Part shown: piece after piece, positions 27,707 through 37,971 of the stretch | Numbering within the stretch: the first letter of the stretch is position 1 | How the letters are laid out: every line of letters starts with the position of its first letter | Source: Spirochaetaceae bacterium | GTDB taxonomy: Bacteria > Spirochaetota > Leptospiria > Leptospirales > Leptonemataceae | Reading direction: 5' to 3' | NCBI GenBank assembly: GCA_002729885.1 | Contig: PBUB01000008.1 | Span: 62,001 to 126,000, forward strand | DNA length: 64,000 bases | Made by a program: the position numbers and the translations under genes | The notes under the pieces: model-generated | Told to the model about the DNA's origin: nothing | The model's input: the letters and a program-made list of their open reading frames with translations, nothing else | The model's database searches: none

Positions 27707-30451
27707 ATGAATTTCCATAATCTAAAGTCATTATTTCAGATAAGTATTGCAGGAAAGATTTGCCGTGCTTTTGGGCTACTGCTCCTTTTTCTCTGCTTCA
27801 TCGCTCCTCGCTTGCAGGGGCCATTGCTTGCTGAGGAACCCATCGCTTCGGAAACAGAAGAAAGCAGTGGCCATTGGCCGATTCAGAAAGTGTATGCAGA
27901 CCGCGTTAATGCGCTGGACACTGTAGAGCCGGCCAGGGCCCCGAATGGTTCCAACCGAGTTGATGCAATAGATACTGCAGATCAGGTGAATACTCAGGAG
28001 ACCGCAGAGACAGCTCATACCTGGTGGGTTACATTCTCCAATCCTGGATCGTTACAACCGGAGCCGGTTTCGTCCAATGGATGGCATCCGGTTACGGTTC
28101 CGGGATATCTTACCGATGTTCCGGGATACTCCGATTCTGTAAGCGAAATGTGGTATCTAAAACGATTTCGCATTGAAGGAGATCTGGAGCATTCACTTTC
28201 TTTGAGACTTGGGCGAATCGACGATCGCGACCAGGTATATGTAAACGGAAAGCCTATCGGAACAACGGGGAAATGGGACTCTGCTGTACCTGTGGCCTAC
28301 GATAAGATTCGCATCTACGAAATTCCTCCGGGCGTTCTGGTACAGGGCGAAAATACTATACTGGTAAAAGTGCAGGGTTATTTCCCCGGATTGAACGGTA
28401 TTGTAAGAGGAAGAACAGAGATCGGTCCTACCAGGGAGATTGTAGAGTCCCTGCGCGATGAGGACTATCGAGAGCTAATATTTCTCACCGGCTATTTTAC
28501 TGCAGGCTCCTATTTTTTGTTTCTGTTCTTGCGGAGAAGGCAGAATCGGGAGAATTTGATCTTCGGGCTTTTTATCTACGGATTTGTTCTGAGGCAGTTG
28601 ATTCGCACAGAATTGCGATTCGAGATGGACATTTCCTTTCTTGAATTCAAGCGACTGGAGTTTATTCTTACATATCTTCTGTTTATTGCATTTCTCTATT
28701 TTGTACGGGTATACTTTGAACTGGCACGAACAAAATTGCAGAAGGTCATGGATATACTCTCCCTTGTCTTCTCTGCCATCATGGTTCTTTTGTCCGGCCA
28801 TGTGATGCTTTCAGACGATGTGAATCAATGGTGGACTCTGCAGTCGCAAATCGGCCAGGGGATCTGGCTTTTGATGCTGGTTCAGGTAATATTCTTCCAG
28901 GTAAAGGCAGGTCTATCCGGAAATCGAGATGGCTACTACATGCTGGGAGGCATGATCTTTGTTATGATCGGCTTTTTTGCTGATCTGGCTGTAAGCAATG
29001 GACTCTTGAATATTCCTCCTCTGTTTTCCTATTTCTTCGCGGCCTTTATTTTCTCCCTGGCGTTGATTCTGGCAAACCGCTTCGTTCGGCTGCATCGTCG
29101 AGTAGAGGATCTGAATGCAAACCTGGAGCGAAAGGTTGTGGACCGAACCGAAAAGCTAAATACTACCCTGGAGGAAGTCCAGGAGCTCAAAGAGAAGCAG
29201 GACGGAGACTATTTCTTAACATCTTTGCTCATGAACCCTCTGGGAGGCCACTGGGCTAGAAGCGATAGCCTGGATATGGAAACCCTCCTGGAGCAAAAGA
29301 AGAAGTTTCACTTTCGTAAATGGGACAGCGAAATCGGAGGAGACCTGGTTGCTCTGTATGATATAATCCTTCGCGGTGAAAAATACTCCGTATTTTTGAA
29401 TGCGGATGCTATGGGAAAATCCATGCAGGGCGCCGGGGGTGCCATCGTAGTTGGGACGGTGTTTAAGTCTCTCGTGAGTCGTACACAGGTTGTGCATCAG
29501 GCCTCGGAGAAGAGTCCGGAGCAATGGCTCAATGAATGTTTTCAGGAACTTCAGTCCGTGTTTCTGGGCTTTGACGGCCATATGCTGATTTCTGCTGTAG
29601 TGGGTCTTGTGCATGATGCATCGGGCACTGTATATTTCTTCAACGCAGAGCATCCGGCCACCGTACTCTACGAGGATCAAAAGGCCATCCACCTGGCAGA
29701 TATAGATACCGATATTCGCAAGATTGGAATCGAGGTGCCGGAAGGAGCCTTTCGAGTGCTGGTGCACAAACTTTTGCCCGGCCAGGTACTAATAATGGGC
29801 TCTGATGGTCGCGACGATCTGCTTATGGGGACTACCGAGGAAGGGCAGCGTATTATAAACGAAGATGAGAATCTGTTTTTGCGAATCGTTGAACAGGCAG
29901 AGGGACAACTGGATGGCATTCGAGACATTCTGCAGAGCAGAGGAGAGCTTACAGATGATCTCAGCCTGATTCGGCTGGAATACCTGGAGGACGCTCCCAG
30001 GACATCCGATCCTGGACTGCCTTCATCTATCAAGGAGCATATTGATGCCGGGGACTATGCTCAGGCCTACCGGGAGCTGGAGGGCATTCCATGGGATTAT
30101 CCATCTGCGCTGCAGGCCGGAGTCTGGCTCACCGGAAAACTTAAAGATTACAATACCTCGGCGATGCTGGCCCGTCGCCTGGTAGCTCTGGACCCTACAG
30201 ACTCTCTGGCCCTGTTTCGATGCAGCCATGCGCTCAAACGAACCGGTCGTCTGGAGGATGCCATCGACTATGGCGAACGCTGCCGGCTACGACTGCCGGA
30301 CCATGCCAGAAACCTGACCAATCTGGCGGACTGCTACAGGCTAAAGGGAAACCATGATCGCGCCATTCAACTGGCGAATCGCGCTTTGAATCTGGATCAT
30401 GAACTGGAAGCTGCCAGACAGATTCTGGAAAGAACCACCGCAAGAGTCTAG
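27707..30451 (+). CDS. DISM-7TM-SpoIIE phosphatase with TPR tail
   Basis: A signal sequence (to about residue 42) leads into a jelly-roll extracytoplasmic domain (about 105-240; YLKRFRIEGDLEHSLSLRLG, DDRDQVYVNGKPIG). This is followed by seven transmembrane segments (about 255-460), a short coiled coil, and a PP2C/SpoIIE-type Ser/Thr phosphatase (about 500-755). The phosphatase metal sites are seen in GGDLVALYD, FLNADAMGKS, GSDGRDDL and LTDDLSLIRLEY. TPR-like helices occupy about 770-914. Such proteins usually dephosphorylate STAS antagonists in partner-switching systems. The STAS protein at 15485 is the only candidate partner in this window; that link is inference. Confidence 0.85.
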   Translation: MNFHNLKSLFQISIAGKICRAFGLLLLFLCFIAPRLQGPLLAEEPIASETEESSGHWPIQKVYADRVNALDTVEPARAPNGSNRVDAIDTADQVNTQETAETAHTWWVTFSNPGSLQPEPVSSNGWHPVTVPGYLTDVPGYSDSVSEMWYLKRFRIEGDLEHSLSLRLGRIDDRDQVYVNGKPIGTTGKWDSAVPVAYDKIRIYEIPPGVLVQGENTILVKVQGYFPGLNGIVRGRTEIGPTREIVESLRDEDYRELIFLTGYFTAGSYFLFLFLRRRQNRENLIFGLFIYGFVLRQLIRTELRFEMDISFLEFKRLEFILTYLLFIAFLYFVRVYFELARTKLQKVMDILSLVFSAIMVLLSGHVMLSDDVNQWWTLQSQIGQGIWLLMLVQVIFFQVKAGLSGNRDGYYMLGGMIFVMIGFFADLAVSNGLLNIPPLFSYFFAAFIFSLALILANRFVRLHRRVEDLNANLERKVVDRTEKLNTTLEEVQELKEKQDGDYFLTSLLMNPLGGHWARSDSLDMETLLEQKKKFHFRKWDSEIGGDLVALYDIILRGEKYSVFLNADAMGKSMQGAGGAIVVGTVFKSLVSRTQVVHQASEKSPEQWLNECFQELQSVFLGFDGHMLISAVVGLVHDASGTVYFFNAEHPATVLYEDQKAIHLADIDTDIRKIGIEVPEGAFRVLVHKLLPGQVLIMGSDGRDDLLMGTTEEGQRIINEDENLFLRIVEQAEGQLDGIRDILQSRGELTDDLSLIRLEYLEDAPRTSDPGLPSSIKEHIDAGDYAQAYRELEGIPWDYPSALQAGVWLTGKLKDYNTSAMLARRLVALDPTDSLALFRCSHALKRTGRLEDAIDYGERCRLRLPDHARNLTNLADCYRLKGNHDRAIQLANRALNLDHELEAARQILERTTARV

Positions 30452-30582
30452 CGTCCAGGGGGCCGAACTGGTTCGTAGAGGAGCTGAAATGGCTGCCGCA
30501 TTTTTCTTTCAGGAAGATTTCGCTTCCTCGACGGGATCTCCACGGGAGGGATGCGAAAAAAGAGAAAGGGATCTATGGGCAT

Positions 30583-31743
30583 TCAGGGAACCAGTAGTCT
30601 GGTGCTTTTTTCGGCCAGGCGAATCTGAACGGTGGTGCCGGAGTTAAACTGCATAAAATCTTCCAGCATTCCGTCGGAAAAGACAACTCCTCCCTCGGGC
30701 ATATGACTTTCCAGAATCAGTTCCTGGGATTCTCCAATCTCACCGGCTACAATATCCGCTCCGCTCCAGTTGCTGCGAAAGGGTTCTCGAACCATAAAGA
30801 TCAGCTTTCTGGCTTCCCATTGCATTGCACCAGGGGAAACCCCGTGGTTGGAGGTTCCGGAGCCATTGCCAGAAGTATCCATTCCTTTCTTGTTTTCGCC
30901 GCTACTTTTCTTTGTCCCGGGCGATTTATTGATGGGGAGCTTTCTGGTTCTTACAGATGGAGAACCGCTGGCGAAATCCTGGATGCCTGCTGCCATGTTG
31001 TACAAGGAAGAAAGCCAGCCGGTACTTCCGGCCGGAGTGCTAACAATGACTCCGCTGGAACTATGCCTTTCGCTGGAGTCGCCGAAGCGAAGCGTGTACC
31101 GAGCGCTAACATGCGAATCGGCTCCAATAAAGAAATCATTAAATGCATAAAGATGCTGTCCGTCGTTTAGATCGGCTCTGGCCATGGAAATGCTGCGACT
31201 TCCAAGCTTTCCTTCCAGAGTCTGTCGAATTACGGCTACCGCACTGTGCCAGATAAAGGGAAGCAATACACCATCGAATCTTTCTGGATCCGGATTGAAT
31301 GCCAGCACCGGCTGACCTTCCAGATATTTGGCGGTATTTACCACCAGTCCATCCTGGCCCAGTGGCATCGCCAGATCTCCAGGACCAAAGAGAAAATTGG
31401 GAAGCATGGTTCGGTCAATGACCTGAAAGCGCATTTCAGAAGGAATGCTTCTTACCAGGGCATCTCTGGCTCTCTGGTAGTTATCATACTCGGTAACATA
31501 GTCATCGAAGGATTGACCGCGACTTTCAACGAAATACTTCGCCTGACTGATGGTATTGAATCGCTTTATACTTTCTTCCAGTCTGGTCTGTCGGGTAATT
31601 ACAATTATCTTTTCGATATTCAGGTTCTGCGCATGGGATGAATCTGCATCTCCAGGGGAAGGCTTCGCAGCTTTCTTTTTTCGTTCTGGAACCATGAAAT
31701 TACTTCTGTTTTCGCGACTACTATAGTTTGCCGATATTTCCAT
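30583..31743 (-). CDS. NAD-kinase-like protein with altered GGDG motif
   Basis: The fold resembles ATP-NAD kinases: MPLGQDGLVVNTAKYL (about 127-140) takes the place of the GGDG loop and its neighbouring asparagine, and GVIVSTPAGSTGWLSS (about 231-246) matches the TPTGSTAY block. FNDFFIGADSHVSARY resembles the substrate region. The first glycine of GGDG is Q here, as in some divergent or mitochondrial-type members. A Lys/Ser/Gly-rich insertion fills about 270-305. It may phosphorylate NAD or a related substrate. It is downstream of the SPFH gene by 108 nt. Confidence 0.65.
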   Translation of the reverse strand: MEISANYSSRENRSNFMVPERKKKAAKPSPGDADSSHAQNLNIEKIIVITRQTRLEESIKRFNTISQAKYFVESRGQSFDDYVTEYDNYQRARDALVRSIPSEMRFQVIDRTMLPNFLFGPGDLAMPLGQDGLVVNTAKYLEGQPVLAFNPDPERFDGVLLPFIWHSAVAVIRQTLEGKLGSRSISMARADLNDGQHLYAFNDFFIGADSHVSARYTLRFGDSSERHSSSGVIVSTPAGSTGWLSSLYNMAAGIQDFASGSPSVRTRKLPINKSPGTKKSSGENKKGMDTSGNGSGTSNHGVSPGAMQWEARKLIFMVREPFRSNWSGADIVAGEIGESQELILESHMPEGGVVFSDGMLEDFMQFNSGTTVQIRLAEKSTRLLVP

Positions 31744-31851
31744 TGGTCCGTGCAGTCGGACTTTTCTGAAAATCTGGCTTATTTCGTACGGTTGTCTTCA
31801 TTGGATCTCCGGGCGCCATAGACCGTGCGCCAGAAACCATAGAGGAATAGC

Positions 31852-32940
31852 TCACGATTGATTTTGCTGATGGAAATTCGATCCGTCCAGCAGAGATTGC
31901 AGTAGATCGGGACTGATATTCAATGTTCCTATTTTCTCTGCGTTACCAGCAAGATCTCTCATGGCACGGCTGATAAGTGTTCTCGCATCCATCTGGTTGG
32001 CAGCGAGGACCTCCAGAAGCTCCGGCGAAAGCCCGGAAAGTCCATCCATTTGAAAGCGAATTGCCTGACCTTCGGTTTTGGCCTGTTGCAGCCGATTCTG
32101 GCTTTCCAGCTCTACAAGTTCCTTTCTCTTCTGTTCCAGGCTTGTTTTAGCATCCAGTTCCTCTTTTTCGATTTCTCGATTCTTTCTGGCTACTGTAGCT
32201 TTGGCCTCCATTTTGGCCTCTTCTACAAGTTTCTGCTTCTCCTGGACTGCGATCTCCGCATTCATCTGAGTTTCGCGAATTTGCCTTTGCTTTTCTTCTA
32301 CTGCGATTTCCGTTTGAAGTTCATTCTCTTTGATGCCTCGTTCCTGATCTACAGCGAAGTTCCTTCGTTGATAGATTGCATCGTCTGCTTCTTTTAGCAG
32401 ATTCTCACGAGCGGTAGCCTCCAGGGCGCGAGCCATCTCCGGAGTAGGGCTAACCCGCAATATGGCAAAATCCAGTACAGAAAGCCCCAGCTCCTGGATT
32501 ACAGGTTCTTCGCTCAGTCTACCTTTGACGAATTCTACCAGTTCCGGTCCGGCACCCAGAGCTTCTCGCAATGCGAACCCTCGTATCTTTTCTCGCAAAG
32601 TGACCTGAACCTGGTTTGTAAGTCGTAGCTGTAGCTTTTCCAGTCCGTCGCCCAGGGGGCGTCCGGTGGGATCCACAGTAAAGTCCAGCATGGAAGCCAA
32701 TCGGCGGGCATCCTGCACGCGATAGGTAACCTGGCCCTGAATATCCACAGCCTGGAAATCCTTCAGGGTCTCTTGAAAAATGAAGGGAGCATCCCGGCTA
32801 TCTGCAGGAACCATTACCAGGCTGGCGGATGGTGCAAAATAGAAAAAGGAAAGGCCCGGCCCTTCCTTGCGGATCTTGCCTCCGCGATAGAGCAAAACGT
32901 AGTCTGCAGGTCTGGTCTTCAGGTATCTAAAACCGAACAT
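31852..32940 (-). CDS. SPFH/band-7 domain protein
   Basis: The N-terminal SPFH domain is seen in residues about 10-185 ([54 protein letters not shown] split here). A long charged coiled coil (about 190-300, [20 protein letters not shown]) and a C-terminal [12 protein letters not shown] segment follow. There is no obvious transmembrane anchor, unlike stomatins, so it may associate peripherally with the membrane or be cytoplasmic. It precedes a NAD-kinase-like gene. It is divergent from uvrA with about 90 bp between. Confidence 0.85.
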   Translation of the reverse strand: MFGFRYLKTRPADYVLLYRGGKIRKEGPGLSFFYFAPSASLVMVPADSRDAPFIFQETLKDFQAVDIQGQVTYRVQDARRLASMLDFTVDPTGRPLGDGLEKLQLRLTNQVQVTLREKIRGFALREALGAGPELVEFVKGRLSEEPVIQELGLSVLDFAILRVSPTPEMARALEATARENLLKEADDAIYQRRNFAVDQERGIKENELQTEIAVEEKQRQIRETQMNAEIAVQEKQKLVEEAKMEAKATVARKNREIEKEELDAKTSLEQKRKELVELESQNRLQQAKTEGQAIRFQMDGLSGLSPELLEVLAANQMDARTLISRAMRDLAGNAEKIGTLNISPDLLQSLLDGSNFHQQNQS

Positions 32941-33032
32941 GGACTGTAGAAACCCTGGCAGTGCAGCACAGGCAATTCTTTTTCCCAGGTTTTCAGGATG
33001 CGGATTTATCCCCGGCCGGAATTTCTGACTAT

Positions 33033-36000
33033 ATGGATTCCATTCGCGTCCAGGGAGCCAGAGAGCATAACCTGAAGAATATTACAGTGGAGATTCCGCG
33101 AGATAAACTGGTGGTGATTACCGGTGTATCTGGTTCCGGGAAATCTTCTCTGGCCTTTGACACAATCTATGCAGAAGGACAACGCCGATATGTAGAGAGT
33201 CTTTCTGCCTATGCACGACAATTCCTGGGCCAGATGGAAAAGCCGGATGTGGATCTCATCGAAGGGCTTTCGCCTGCCATCTCCATAGAACAAAAAACTA
33301 CTCACAGAAATCCGCGTTCCACTGTCGGCACTGTAACCGAAATCTATGATTATCTTCGTCTGTTGTTTGGCCGGGTGGGCCAGCCTCATTGCCATAACTG
33401 TGGGCGACCTGTAGAGGCCATTACTATAGATCAGATTGTGGATCGAATTCTTCTTATGCAGGAAGGATCGAAGATTCAGATTCTGGCTCCCTTGATAGGA
33501 GATAAGAAGGGAGAGCACAAGGACGTTCTGGAAAAGGCGCGCAAGGAAGGATTTGTGCGAATGCGAATCGACGGCCAGATTCGAGATCTGTCCGAAGACA
33601 TCGCGCTGGAAAAGAAGCATCGTCACAGTCTGGATGTTGTGGTGGATCGCCTGGTGATCCGGGATGGTATCCATTCCAGGCTAACCGATAGTGTGGAAAC
33701 AGCTCTTACCAATGGCAATGGCCAGGTTCTAATATTCGATGGAGAGAAGGATCATATCTATTCTCGAAATCTGAACTGCACTCATTGCAACATCTCACTT
33801 CCGGAAATCAGTCCAAGAAGCTTTTCTTTTAACTCTCCCCAGGGAGCCTGTTCCACATGCGATGGTCTGGGAGTACTCCTGGAATTTGATGAAGAACTGG
33901 TGGTGCCCGATGCCTCTCTTTCCATCCTCGATGGCGCTGTGGCGCCCTGGTCCAGCGGTAGAGGATACTGGTATCTGGAACTTCTTCAGGATTTATCGTC
34001 TGAACTTGGCTTTCATCCGTCCATTCCGTTCAATAAACTCAATGCCAGTCACAAAAAGGCCGTGCTCTATGGATTCCATCAGGGAGGATATCATTTCGAG
34101 GGTGTAATACCCAATCTTCGCAGGCGCTATCGGGAAACCAAATCCGACGATGTTCGCATCTGGCTGGAAAAGTATATGGGCGAAAGCCAGTGCCCGGATT
34201 GCAAAGGAAACAGACTTCGTCCGGAATCCCTGGCAGTGCGATTTCATGGTCAGGGAATCCATAATCTGGTAGATAAAAACATCCGGGATTTGCTCCATTT
34301 CTTTTCAGACATCAATCTTACCGAGTCTGAAGCTAAGATCGTCGAACGAGTACTGAAAGAAATCAATGAACGGCTGGGCTTCCTGCACAACGTAGGTGTA
34401 GGATATCTAACTCTATCCCGATCCGCTGGAACACTTTCTGGCGGTGAAGCTCAGAGAATTCGTCTGGCTACTCAGATTGGTTCTGCATTGATGGGTGTGC
34501 TCTACGTTCTGGATGAGCCATCCATTGGATTGCATCAAAGAGACAATCGCAGGCTTCTGGATACCCTCAAGAGTCTTCGCGATATGGGAAACACTGTGCT
34601 GGTGGTAGAACACGATGAGGAAACCATCCGTGAAGCAGATCATGTAGTGGATCTGGGCCCCGGGGCCGGAGTGCATGGAGGATACGTAGTTGCAAATGGA
34701 CCTCCAAAAGAGCTGTCCAGGAGCAAAGATAGCGTCACTGGAGACTATCTGTCCGGTAAAAAGCAGATTCCTATTCCGGCAGAGCGACGAGCCGGAAACG
34801 GTCATAAACTTACGGTTGTAGGAGCCAGTGAAAACAATCTGCAGAACGTGGATGTGGACTTTCCTCTGGGGCTATTGATCTGCGTTACCGGTGTAAGCGG
34901 CTCCGGCAAATCCACTCTCATTAACGACATCCTGTATAAATCCCTGGCTCAAAGGCAGGGATCTCGAAATAAACCTGGTAAGCATAAGAAGCTGGAAGGT
35001 CTAAAGCAAATCGATCGAGTGATTGCTATCGATCAGGAGCCCATCGGCAGAACCCCCAGATCCAATCCCGCAACTTATACTGGTCTTTTTACTCCTATTC
35101 GAGAGCTCTTTTCAAACTTACCGGAGGCCAGGTTAAGAGGATATAAGCCAGGTCGCTTCAGCTTCAATGTGGCCGGTGGACGATGCGAAAACTGCGAAGG
35201 GGCCGGTATCTTGAAGATCGAAATGCATTTTCTGCCGGATGTATTTGTTACCTGCGATGTTTGCCAGGGAAAAAGATTCAATCGAGAAACCCTGGAAGTC
35301 AAATATCGCGGAAAAAGCATCTATGATATTCTGGATATGACTGTGGAAGATGCCATTCCATTCTTCGAAAACATCAGCATAGTTCATAACAAACTCAAAA
35401 CTTTGTCCAGAGTAGGCCTGGACTATATCAAGCTTGGTCAGGCCGCCACCACATTGTCCGGGGGTGAAGCTCAGAGAATCAAGCTGGCTTCCGAGCTCTC
35501 CAGGAGAAGCACTGATAAGACAATGTACATTCTGGACGAGCCAACCACGGGACTTCATTTCGAAGACATTCGCAAGCTTCTGGAAGTATTACATGAGCTG
35601 GTGGATCGCGGAAGCAGTATGGTAGTGATCGAGCACAACCTGGATGTTATTAAAACCGCAGACTGGATCATCGACCTGGGACCTGAAGGCGGCGACGGTG
35701 GAGGAACCATTGTTGCGGAAGGTAGTCCGGAAGATGTAGCCGGCGAAAGCCACAGTTTTACCGGTCAGTTTTTGAAGCCGCTACTACAGGGAAAAGAAGC
35801 CTCCCCGGCCGGTCGAGCTGCCGTCAATGCTGCTGTAAATGGCCATCCGAATGCGAAAGACTCAAGCGCAACATCAGGCACCGGAGTGAAATCTTCCCAT
35901 CAGGGATCTTCTAGCAAGGCTTCCAGCCGTGGATCATCCGGGAAAGCTTCGGGAAGCAAAAAGAGTGCTGGCAAGAACGGAAAAGCCGGCAAAACGGCGA

Positions 36001-36035
36001 AAACAGCAACCAGGAAAAAGGCCAGCCGATCCTGA
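33033..36035 (+). CDS. uvrA: Excinuclease ABC subunit A with basic C-terminal tail
   Basis: UvrA is the damage-sensing ATPase of nucleotide excision repair. The start at 33033 gives [20 protein letters not shown], which matches the family; the ORF track's GTG adds 24 unrelated residues. Both ABC cassettes are complete ([13 protein letters not shown] and [13 protein letters not shown]; two [24 protein letters not shown] signatures), as are the CxxC zinc modules (CTHCN...CSTCDG and CENCEG...CDVCQG). After the normal end ([10 protein letters not shown]) about 80 residues rich in Ser, Lys, Gly and Ala follow. That tail resembles histone-H1-type DNA-binding tails and is not usual for UvrA. Confidence 0.95.
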   Translation: MDSIRVQGAREHNLKNITVEIPRDKLVVITGVSGSGKSSLAFDTIYAEGQRRYVESLSAYARQFLGQMEKPDVDLIEGLSPAISIEQKTTHRNPRSTVGTVTEIYDYLRLLFGRVGQPHCHNCGRPVEAITIDQIVDRILLMQEGSKIQILAPLIGDKKGEHKDVLEKARKEGFVRMRIDGQIRDLSEDIALEKKHRHSLDVVVDRLVIRDGIHSRLTDSVETALTNGNGQVLIFDGEKDHIYSRNLNCTHCNISLPEISPRSFSFNSPQGACSTCDGLGVLLEFDEELVVPDASLSILDGAVAPWSSGRGYWYLELLQDLSSELGFHPSIPFNKLNASHKKAVLYGFHQGGYHFEGVIPNLRRRYRETKSDDVRIWLEKYMGESQCPDCKGNRLRPESLAVRFHGQGIHNLVDKNIRDLLHFFSDINLTESEAKIVERVLKEINERLGFLHNVGVGYLTLSRSAGTLSGGEAQRIRLATQIGSALMGVLYVLDEPSIGLHQRDNRRLLDTLKSLRDMGNTVLVVEHDEETIREADHVVDLGPGAGVHGGYVVANGPPKELSRSKDSVTGDYLSGKKQIPIPAERRAGNGHKLTVVGASENNLQNVDVDFPLGLLICVTGVSGSGKSTLINDILYKSLAQRQGSRNKPGKHKKLEGLKQIDRVIAIDQEPIGRTPRSNPATYTGLFTPIRELFSNLPEARLRGYKPGRFSFNVAGGRCENCEGAGILKIEMHFLPDVFVTCDVCQGKRFNRETLEVKYRGKSIYDILDMTVEDAIPFFENISIVHNKLKTLSRVGLDYIKLGQAATTLSGGEAQRIKLASELSRRSTDKTMYILDEPTTGLHFEDIRKLLEVLHELVDRGSSMVVIEHNLDVIKTADWIIDLGPEGGDGGGTIVAEGSPEDVAGESHSFTGQFLKPLLQGKEASPAGRAAVNAAVNGHPNAKDSSATSGTGVKSSHQGSSSKASSRGSSGKASGSKKSAGKNGKAGKTAKTATRKKASRS

Positions 36036-36066
36036 TGATCCGCCAGGCCAAATTCAAACTCGAAGC

Positions 36067-36603
36067 TCAGTGATCTTCGGAATGCTCGTCCAGATCCTCA
36101 TCGAATAGGTCTGGATACAGGCTTTGCAGAGCCTGCACTTCCCAGAGAGAAAGGAGCAGATCTACCTTTTCCATTCCTTCTTCTGGATCAGACTGCAGGG
36201 TATCCAGAAGCTGTTTTGCCTCGGTGTCAATACTGGATAGTGCCTCGGCCAGTTCTCCTGGTTCGTCTTCGTAGGAAAAGTAAGCCACGATCTTCTTGAT
36301 GGCCAGGCGATGCTTCACCTCGGCCGTGGCCGGGTCTTCGTCGGGAAAGAATTCCAGCTCCGCGATGTTTGCCTGACGATAATAATGATCTATGATCTTC
36401 TGCTCGAAATCCAGAAGCTGAGTTTCTGCTTCATGGAAATCGGTTTCAAAAGTATCGGAGATTTTGTTAAGGATTTCCTCTTCTTCTGAATCGGCCACAA
36501 GAGCGGCATATATCAAAAGCATTCGTTCCAGCAATGATGGAAAGAGCTCGGATGCCGGGTCATTACTGAATAGAGCTTCTTCTTCGATATGATCTTCTTC
36601 CAT
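36067..36603 (-). CDS. Acidic helical protein of unknown function
   Basis: The 178 residues are strongly acidic and predicted mostly helical (ETQLLDFEQKIIDHYYRQ, LLSLWEVQALQSLYPDLFDE). No domain is recognised. AGGAG lies 12 nt before the ATG. It is the second gene after the PilZ-like protein on the same strand, with a 177-nt gap, and convergent with uvrA. Cytoplasmic, no signal sequence. Confidence 0.7.
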   Translation of the reverse strand: MEEDHIEEEALFSNDPASELFPSLLERMLLIYAALVADSEEEEILNKISDTFETDFHEAETQLLDFEQKIIDHYYRQANIAELEFFPDEDPATAEVKHRLAIKKIVAYFSYEDEPGELAEALSSIDTEAKQLLDTLQSDPEEGMEKVDLLLSLWEVQALQSLYPDLFDEDLDEHSEDH

Positions 36604-36780
36604 TGGTTCTGCAATCTCCTGCTCGCGGTCTGTCCGGTCAGGTGAAGCATGCCCGGAGATGTGTCCAGTAATTACCCTGGCCGGTGCAGCGAATCCAGCA
36701 GCGCTCCGGGCGGCCGGAGGCTGCGCTACGAATGGGCCGGCAGGCTGAAATCCATTTAGGTGGAGAGGGTCTCCCAGAAG

Positions 36781-37842
36781 CTACATCTGTCGGAGAAACT
36801 CTTCCAGCTCCTGCTGAACATCGGAGCCCAGGGATTCGAACTCCAGGCCAATGCGATGGGCCCTTTCCAGACTCTTGATGTTTCGAATATTTCCCATTAT
36901 TGGGTAAGATTTTTCGCCCGGGAAATGCAGATCGAATGTAACTTCTTCTCCGGGAAGGAATCCCCGCATTACGTGTGGGTTATGGGGATGAAGGATTCCT
37001 GCTCCTCCAGAGTTGATGTCCACTACAGGACAATGCTCCGGATTGTAGGGAACAATGTGGCGATCCAGAATCTCTTTTTCCAGGTTCTTTACGATTTCAT
37101 CCACCGCTTCATAGTGATGGTCGGTCATGGGTTCCGATGAGATAATCGTAGCCACTCCCATTAAATACAGACCTTTGAATCGCACAGGGATAGAAACTTC
37201 GCTCAGGATCTGGTCCGGATGGGGCTCATAGTTCAAGATCTTCCTGTATTCATCCATGGTAATGACAGGAAACTCGGGCACCCGGCTACTGGTGCGATCC
37301 GGAATAAATATAGGTACATCTCGCGCCATCATGGCTCGCATTCGATTGTCCAGGCGAAAGGACTTGCGCACGGTAAGTCTCGCTATGGACTGGATGGTTT
37401 TTAGCTGGGCCAGGGCTTCCTTGAACGGAGAATCATTCTTTTCATCGATTTTGGATAATCCTTCGGGTATAGAGCGCAACGTAATCAGGTCATCCACCAC
37501 CAGCTTGCCGGAGTCAGATGCAAGGCTTACCCTTTTCTGCTTTCTGATCTTTCTCTTGAGGTGCAGTCGGACCGGATGAAGTTTCTCCTGGCCCGGATTC
37601 AATCGCTCCTGAACCTTGCATTCCATCAACATCAGATGCTGGTCATGATTCACTATGAGAACACGTAGATCTGCATCCGGTCGATTGTGCTCCACAGTAA
37701 GCAGTGGAGGTTCATAGCCCAGCACACGAACGGATTCTACTTTCTCTTTGTCTTTGATATGTACAGGAAGCTTTGTAAAGATCCGGGCGCAAATCTGTCT
37801 GAGCTGCTCCGGGTCATTGACCTTTTTTACTTCCTCTGACAT
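36781..37842 (-). CDS. PilZ-like protein resembling the leptospiral DUF1577 family
   Basis: The C-terminal 120 residues contain a PilZ-like block: IPVRFKGLYLMGVA, then VVDINSGGAGILHPHN, close to the [D/N]xSxxG cyclic-di-GMP motif, and RAHRIGLEFESL. The N-terminal two-thirds resemble a YcgR-type accessory domain (ADLRVLIVNHDQHLMLMEC, HPVRLHLKRKIRKQKR). From memory this matches DUF1577 proteins known mainly from Leptospira. The arginine pair usually ahead of the motif is not clear, so ligand binding is uncertain. Overlap with the divergent EEP gene region is nil. Confidence 0.65.
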   Translation of the reverse strand: MSEEVKKVNDPEQLRQICARIFTKLPVHIKDKEKVESVRVLGYEPPLLTVEHNRPDADLRVLIVNHDQHLMLMECKVQERLNPGQEKLHPVRLHLKRKIRKQKRVSLASDSGKLVVDDLITLRSIPEGLSKIDEKNDSPFKEALAQLKTIQSIARLTVRKSFRLDNRMRAMMARDVPIFIPDRTSSRVPEFPVITMDEYRKILNYEPHPDQILSEVSIPVRFKGLYLMGVATIISSEPMTDHHYEAVDEIVKNLEKEILDRHIVPYNPEHCPVVDINSGGAGILHPHNPHVMRGFLPGEEVTFDLHFPGEKSYPIMGNIRNIKSLERAHRIGLEFESLGSDVQQELEEFLRQM

Positions 37843-37971
37843 TTCATCCAGACCAGCACAGGGCCATGTTCTCTTCTACAAAAAAAGAGACTGTATCTCT
37901 TGAAGGTGAGAACAATAAACGGTTGCCAGAGGGCTTCCAACGACGAGCCTATCCGAAGCTTCTGCACCGGC

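Noticed and set aside
33006-33674. 222-codon minus-strand ORF inside uvrA
   Set aside because: Antisense shadow of uvrA.
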